From the NCBI RefSeq assembly GCF_900115165.1, contig NZ_FOVP01000006.1, forward strand, positions 1 through 64,000: DNA of 64,000 nucleotides. Reading direction: 5' to 3'. Shown in pieces: positions 60,238-64,000 of the stretch (the stretch's first letter is position 1; every line of letters begins with the position of its first letter). The translations under genes and the position numbers were made by a program. The notes beneath the pieces were generated by a model. The model saw only the letters and a list, made by a program, of their open reading frames with translations, was not told the origin of the DNA and ran no database searches. The stretch is from Roseovarius lutimaris. Its GTDB lineage: Bacteria; Pseudomonadota; Alphaproteobacteria; Rhodobacterales; Rhodobacteraceae.

Positions 60238-60762
60238 ATGAAACTTCTTCGAACTGCGGTTCTTACCGCTACAACAGCCTTGGTGTCGCTTCCCGCTTTA
60301 GCGGAGACCAAGGTGCTATCCAGCGTTGAGGTTGAAGCCGATCTATCCGCCTATTCTGACAGCAACGCGCTTGAGTTCTGGCCAACTCTGGACAAGGACC
60401 TGAGCCAGGCCATTGCGCAGAGGGTCGAATTTGACGATAGTTCCGAGGCGCCCCGCGTGCGCGTCGAGATCAACAGGATCGCGATCGACGGCGACACCAT
60501 TTTGCCCGACACAGGTGAATTCAACCAGCTTGAAGGCGCCGTCCGGGTTTATGAGGGGCTGAACGCCGGCAACGCCAACTCAGAAGTGGGCTTGTCGAAC
60601 GATGAAGCCGTCCAGAGCTTTCCATTTCGCCTAAAAGCAGAAACGGCGGACGGGGAAGCGCCCGAAGGATGGATACTTGTTGCCCCGTCGAAAGATGATT
60701 TCTATTCGGCTTTGGTAAATGCCTATGCGGATGGCGTGCTCGACCGTATCAAAGTCAAATAG
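60238..60762 (+). CDS. Periplasmic protein of unknown function
   Basis: A 174-residue protein from ATG 60238 with a signal peptide (LRTAVLTATTALVSLPALAE). The mature part is acidic and mixed alpha/beta (VEVEADLSAYSDSNALEFWP, RVRVEINRIAIDGDTILPDT). I do not recognise a family. It follows the entericidin-like gene by 93 bases and could share its promoter. A GTG or ATG start further up (60217) would add seven residues before the signal peptide. Confidence 0.65.
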   Translation: MKLLRTAVLTATTALVSLPALAETKVLSSVEVEADLSAYSDSNALEFWPTLDKDLSQAIAQRVEFDDSSEAPRVRVEINRIAIDGDTILPDTGEFNQLEGAVRVYEGLNAGNANSEVGLSNDEAVQSFPFRLKAETADGEAPEGWILVAPSKDDFYSALVNAYADGVLDRIKVK

Positions 60763-60794
60763 CTGCTGGCTATTCTCACAATCGTGAGTATGGG

Positions 60795-60876
60795 CAGGTC
60801 TGTTGCATTTATCGAGTTTCGATCCGAAGTCTTGCGCTCTGCACACTCGGTTGAGGCCCATCTTGCAACAGACCTG
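60795..60876. repeat. 82-bp element with perfect 13-bp terminal inverted repeats
   Basis: CAGGTCTGTTGCA at 60795-60807 and TGCAACAGACCTG at 60864-60876 are perfect inverted repeats around 56 bases without a gene. The ends resemble IS6-family termini (GGxxCTGTTGCA). No flanking target duplication of 8 bases was found. A miniature or solo remnant of an insertion sequence is the best guess. Confidence 0.5.
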
Positions 60877-60931
60877 TTTGCGTTTTGTCGATGACGATTG
60901 TCATCGGATTGAAGCAGGGGTCACGATGCCC

Positions 60932-61031
60932 CTAGAGTATGTTGCTCAAAAGTGGGAACCGGTTTTGAGCTTCTCGAACATGCGAAATCAAGAAGTTAGA
61001 ACGCGCCGCGTTCATCCGAATTCACGCGACA
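60932..61031. repeat. Degenerate alphaproteobacterial extragenic palindromic repeat
   Basis: It starts CTAGAGTATGTTGC, then GCTCAAAA-N11-TTTTGAGC (60944-60951, 60963-60970) with GTGGGAACCGG in the loop, and continues CGAACATGCG ... AGTTAGAACGCG and TTCATCCGAATTCACGCGAC. This order (CTAGAGCATG, AAAAGTGGGAACCGGTTTTG, TTAGAGCG, TCAATCCG-like tail) is shared by a common intergenic repeat family of alphaproteobacteria. Recognition is from memory of that pattern. Confidence 0.55.
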
Positions 61032-61397
61032 TTTGCTTGCGTCAGAGCGGTCGTTGGAAATACCCTGCCCGGTGGTTTCAGGCACCGCGCCGCCCCGACC
61101 CATAGCCAGTTGGTCGGCAAACAGCCGTTTCAGCGGGTCTGCGGTTAACACGCCTGTCACGCTCCAATACTGCGTGCTGCGTTTGTGCGGGGCCGGGTCG
61201 GTCATGGCAATATGTGGCACGATCTGCTCCGGCGTGAGGATCAGAATATTGAACCGCCCCGGTTTTACCGGAGACTGTTTAGCTTTGTTTATGCGACTTC
61301 ATGACTATGTTCATGTTTGCATGAATGCCTCGTCTGCTTCGGCGGGCGTGATGTTTCGACGTCGCGGGGCCTGACGCAAGCGACACCGCGGCGATGC

Positions 61398-62522
61398 TCA
61401 ACCTGACAGGCTCATCGAGCGGCGAAACAGCAACAGGCTCGCGATGAAGAAAGCCAGCCCAAGCCCCGCCATGAGCGACAGTTCGAACCAGACCGCACTC
61501 AGACTCGCGCCACGGAACACCACCGCCTTGGCGAAAGCCAGAAAATGCCGCGACGGCAGCACCATTGTAAGCCGCTGTACGATGTCGGGCTGGCTTTCGA
61601 TGGCGCCCATGCCGCCCGAGAGCATGATGATGGGGATGATGACCATAATCACCAGCAGCGCAAACTGTGCCATGCTGCGCGCCATGGTGCCCAGAAACAT
61701 GCCGATGGCGGCAGCGGCGGCCAGATAAACCGTGGTTCCGGTCAACAGCAGCGTTAGCGATCCGGTCACGGGCACCTGTAGCAATCCCTGAACCACTAAC
61801 ATCAGCGACAGGGTGAAGGCCGCCAGCACCACGACCACATTGGCGAGCACCTTGGACAGCGCGATTTCCAGCGGTGTGAGCGGCATCACCATCAGGTGTT
61901 CGATGGTGCCCTGCTCACGCTCGCGCAGCATTGCCGCCCCGGTCAGCGCGATGGTCAAAAGCGACAGCTGATTGAGAAGCGAAGAGACCGATTTGAACCA
62001 GACCGGATTGCCGTTGGGGTTGAAGGCGCGACGCAACTCCAGCCGCAGTGCCGGGTCGGGCGCCTCCGGGTTGCCCGACAGAAATGCGCGGGTTTCCGAG
62101 GTCAGGATATTGCTGATGTAATCGGTGCCAAGCTGGGCCTGTGACACGGCTGTGGCATCGACCTCAAGCTGGGCGGAGGGGATCAGACCCGCGATCACGT
62201 CAGCCTCGAAGCCGGGGGGAAAGGCGAGGACAAACATGATCCGGCCGGCGTCCATTTCGGGCGCCACCTGATCGGGGGCGATCATCACCGGCGGCTGGAA
62301 CCACGGCGGGCCAAGCGCGTGCGAGATCTGTCGGGTCAGCATGGATCTGTCCTCGTCCAGAATGGCGATGGCGGCGTTATAGACCGTGTCGCCCGCGCCG
62401 CTTGCCTCGAGGATCACGGCGATGATGAAGGACCACAGGATCAGGATCACCATCACCGGATCGCCAAGAACGCTTTTCAGCTCCTTTCCCGCAAGCCAGA
62501 AGATGTTGGCAAACTGGCGCAT
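61398..62522 (-). CDS. ABC-2 type transporter permease
   Basis: A 374-residue protein from ATG 62522 with one N-terminal helix (VMVILILWSFIIAVILEAS), a large extracytoplasmic domain (about residues 45-180) and five C-terminal helices (LLTIALTGAAMLREREQGTI, EHLMVMPLTPLEIALSKVLA). This is the ABC2_membrane_3 (YhhJ/YbhR) pattern. Two bases separate it from the preceding ATPase-permease fusion, so both form one exporter, probably with an HlyD-type adaptor outside the window. Confidence 0.85.
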   Translation of the reverse strand: MRQFANIFWLAGKELKSVLGDPVMVILILWSFIIAVILEASGAGDTVYNAAIAILDEDRSMLTRQISHALGPPWFQPPVMIAPDQVAPEMDAGRIMFVLAFPPGFEADVIAGLIPSAQLEVDATAVSQAQLGTDYISNILTSETRAFLSGNPEAPDPALRLELRRAFNPNGNPVWFKSVSSLLNQLSLLTIALTGAAMLREREQGTIEHLMVMPLTPLEIALSKVLANVVVVLAAFTLSLMLVVQGLLQVPVTGSLTLLLTGTTVYLAAAAAIGMFLGTMARSMAQFALLVIMVIIPIIMLSGGMGAIESQPDIVQRLTMVLPSRHFLAFAKAVVFRGASLSAVWFELSLMAGLGLAFFIASLLLFRRSMSLSG

Positions 62523-62524
62523 CC

Positions 62525-64000
62525 CTAGCGTTCCTGCTTGCGCAGCGCTAGAACGGCCAGCGCGGTCAGGACCGGGCCGAAGGCGGCGAGGCGCATCAGG
62601 TGTCCCGACAGTTCCGAAAGCCCCAGCCCCTTGGTGAAGGCGCCAACGCTCAGCCCCATATACCAGGTTGTCGGCCAAAGCGTTCCGACGATCCGTGCGG
62701 GCCCTTCCAGCGACGACACCGGCGTGATCATGCCCGAGAATTGCAGCGTCGGCATCACCGACAGGATCGCAGCGGCAAAGACCGCCGTGACCTGGGTGCG
62801 GGCCATCATCGACACCAGCAGGCCATAGCCGGTGGCCGCCACCGCATAGAGCAGCGCGCCCAAAACCAGGGCTGCCGGGCTACCCCTGAGCGGCACGTCC
62901 AGCACCGTAACCACCAGCACGGTCAGGATCACGAAATTCAACAGCGTGATCGCGATATAGACCAGTTGTTTGCCGATGAGGAATTCAGCGCGCCCCGTGG
63001 GTGTGACGTAGAAATTGGTGATCGTGCCGATTTCCTTTTCGCGCGCCACGCTGACCGCCATCAGGATCGCCGGAAACAGCAGCAGCAAGAGCGGCGGGAT
63101 CGAGGGGCCGATGGCGGGCAGGCTTTCCATCGCCGGGTTGTAGTGAAAGCGCGGTTCGAGGCTTGCAAGCGGCAGCTGATCCGCGCCGCGCGCGGCGATC
63201 AGGCCAGAGAGCGCAAGCGCCGATTGAGCGTCTTGGGCCAGCACATGGGCATGTGCGCCCGCGACATAGCTTTCCACAGTACCGGCGCGGTTGGTGTCGG
63301 TCCCGTCAATCAGGGCGGCAACCTCGGCCACCTCACCCCGGCGAACAGAGACGCCGAAATCCGGCGGAATTTGCAACGCAAGCGCCAGTTCCCCGTTGGC
63401 CATGCGCCGCTCAAGTTCAACCGCGTCACCGATGGGGGGCCGTTCAAGAAACCAGCCGGATTCTTCAAATCCAGAGAGGTAGGCACGGCTTTCCGGGCTC
63501 TGATCCTGATCGAAGGTGGCGAAGGGGATTTCGCGCACTTCCTGGGAAATGCCAAACGACATGATCAGCAGCAGGATCGCGCTGCCGATGAAGGAAAACA
63601 CCAGCCTGACCGGATCGCGGCGCACCTGCATCGCCTCGCGGGTGGTGAAGGCCAGCAACCGCCTGAGGCTGAAGCGAGGCGGGGCGGCAGGGGTTTCCTG
63701 GGTATCAGTGACGGCCAATTCCGTATCGCCCACGGGTGCCGCTTGTGGCATCGCATCCAGCATATGGGCGATGAAGGCATCCTCCAGCGTCGTCATGCCG
63801 CGTGCTTTGATGATTGCCTGCGGTGCGTCGGTCACCAGAACCTTGCCTGCGTGCATCAGCGAGATACGGTCACAGCGCAGGCCTTCGTCCATGAAATGCG
63901 TGGAGATGAAAATCGTCACGCGCTCTCGACGGGCCAGATCGGTGAGCATATCCCAGAACGCATCACGTGCCTGCGGATCGACCCCCGAGGTTGGTTCGTC
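62525..64000 (-). CDS. ABC transporter ATPase-permease fusion (RbbA/YhiH-like), cut by right window edge
   Basis: The visible part is the C-terminal 491 residues of a longer protein that continues past 64000. It opens with the end of an ATPase domain: Walker B continuation DEPTSGVDPQARDAFW and H-loop IFISTHFMDEGLRCDRI. After a linker follows an ABC-2 permease domain with one helix (LVFSFIGSAILLLIMSFGIS), an extracytoplasmic domain and five helices (VSVAREKEIGTITNFYVTPT). Fusion of ATPase and permease is typical of the RbbA/YhiH group, usually about 900 residues. The first ATG at 63949 is internal, not the real start. Confidence 0.85.
   Translation of the reverse strand, partial: DEPTSGVDPQARDAFWDMLTDLARRERVTIFISTHFMDEGLRCDRISLMHAGKVLVTDAPQAIIKARGMTTLEDAFIAHMLDAMPQAAPVGDTELAVTDTQETPAAPPRFSLRRLLAFTTREAMQVRRDPVRLVFSFIGSAILLLIMSFGISQEVREIPFATFDQDQSPESRAYLSGFEESGWFLERPPIGDAVELERRMANGELALALQIPPDFGVSVRRGEVAEVAALIDGTDTNRAGTVESYVAGAHAHVLAQDAQSALALSGLIAARGADQLPLASLEPRFHYNPAMESLPAIGPSIPPLLLLLFPAILMAVSVAREKEIGTITNFYVTPTGRAEFLIGKQLVYIAITLLNFVILTVLVVTVLDVPLRGSPAALVLGALLYAVAATGYGLLVSMMARTQVTAVFAAAILSVMPTLQFSGMITPVSSLEGPARIVGTLWPTTWYMGLSVGAFTKGLGLSELSGHLMRLAAFGPVLTALAVLALRKQER

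Larger units (their letters stand above)
60763..61397. other. Gene-poor region with two repeat elements
   Basis: About 635 bases. It holds the inverted-repeat element at 60795-60876 and the extragenic repeat at 60932-61031. On the minus strand a frame of about 98 codons (61289-60996) reads KPGRFNILILTPEQIVPHIA and RSTQYWSVTGVLTADPLKRL, which has coding-like composition, but I recognise no family and its C-terminus lies inside the repeat. It may be a gene fragment. No other gene is supported. Confidence 0.45.

Noticed and set aside
60996..61220. Minus-strand frame with coding-like composition
   Set aside because: No family recognised, its C-terminus lies in an extragenic repeat and the start is unclear; mentioned only as a possible fragment.

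Overview
The window reads as chromosome of a GC-rich alphaproteobacterium, most likely a Rhodobacteraceae (Roseobacter-group) member. The markers are a PhyR-NepR-EcfG general stress response locus with GGAAC-N16/17-CGTT promoters, BioMNY biotin uptake, a type III glutamine synthetase with split glutamate-synthase-like partners, xdhABC with guaD, OpgG, CydX, and a degenerate alphaproteobacterial extragenic repeat. I see no rRNA, tRNA, CRISPR array or prophage. Assignments come from reading translated frames and motifs; no database search was possible.

Layout. 0-1 kb: IS256 and IS21 debris beside a deleted prpE copy. 1-8 kb: a catabolic operon on the minus strand (FAD oxidoreductase, HyuA, HyuB, SDR) with an IclR regulator, a rhodanese fragment and a permease fragment. 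8.3-13.5 kb: GlnT/GmaS-like enzyme, three glutamate-synthase-like subunits and an XRE-cupin regulator. 13.8-15.6 kb: periplasmic PQQ-type sugar dehydrogenase with a di-heme cytochrome c. 16-20.4 kb: bioMNY converging on an acyl-CoA ligase/thiolase pair. 20.5-23.5 kb: Fic protein with its own operators, then opgG and a broken opgC. 23.7-32.5 kb: purine catabolism (LysR, xdhABC, purine permease, guanine deaminase). 32.7-39 kb: cytochrome bd oxidase with its assembly exporter (cydDCABX). 39-42.2 kb: sulfur-type redox genes (DsrE-like, cytochrome b, broken octaheme cytochrome, periplasmic rhodanese). 42.5-46.4 kb: crotonase, acyl-CoA dehydrogenase and AraC regulator. 46.7-49.9 kb: IS30 scrap and a CueR/CopA copper-efflux module. 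49.9-60.8 kb: a general-stress island. 61.4 kb to the end: an ABC-2 exporter cut by the right edge.

The most interesting region is 51-60 kb. The core regulators phyR, nepR, ecfG and an HWE-type kinase are surrounded by small envelope proteins, and consensus or near-consensus EcfG promoters precede many of them. One consensus promoter (51395-51419) has no gene behind it, only about 135 nt that end in a strong rho-independent terminator. I propose this as a stress-induced small RNA.

A second theme is gene decay by internal deletion. prpE, a rhodanese, an amino-acid permease, opgC, an octaheme cytochrome and an IS30 transposase each keep one piece joined to a later piece of the same gene. A DsrE-like gene has also lost its stop codon. 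Several clean dyads lie beside regulators (IclR, LysR, Fic, CueR) and are likely operators.
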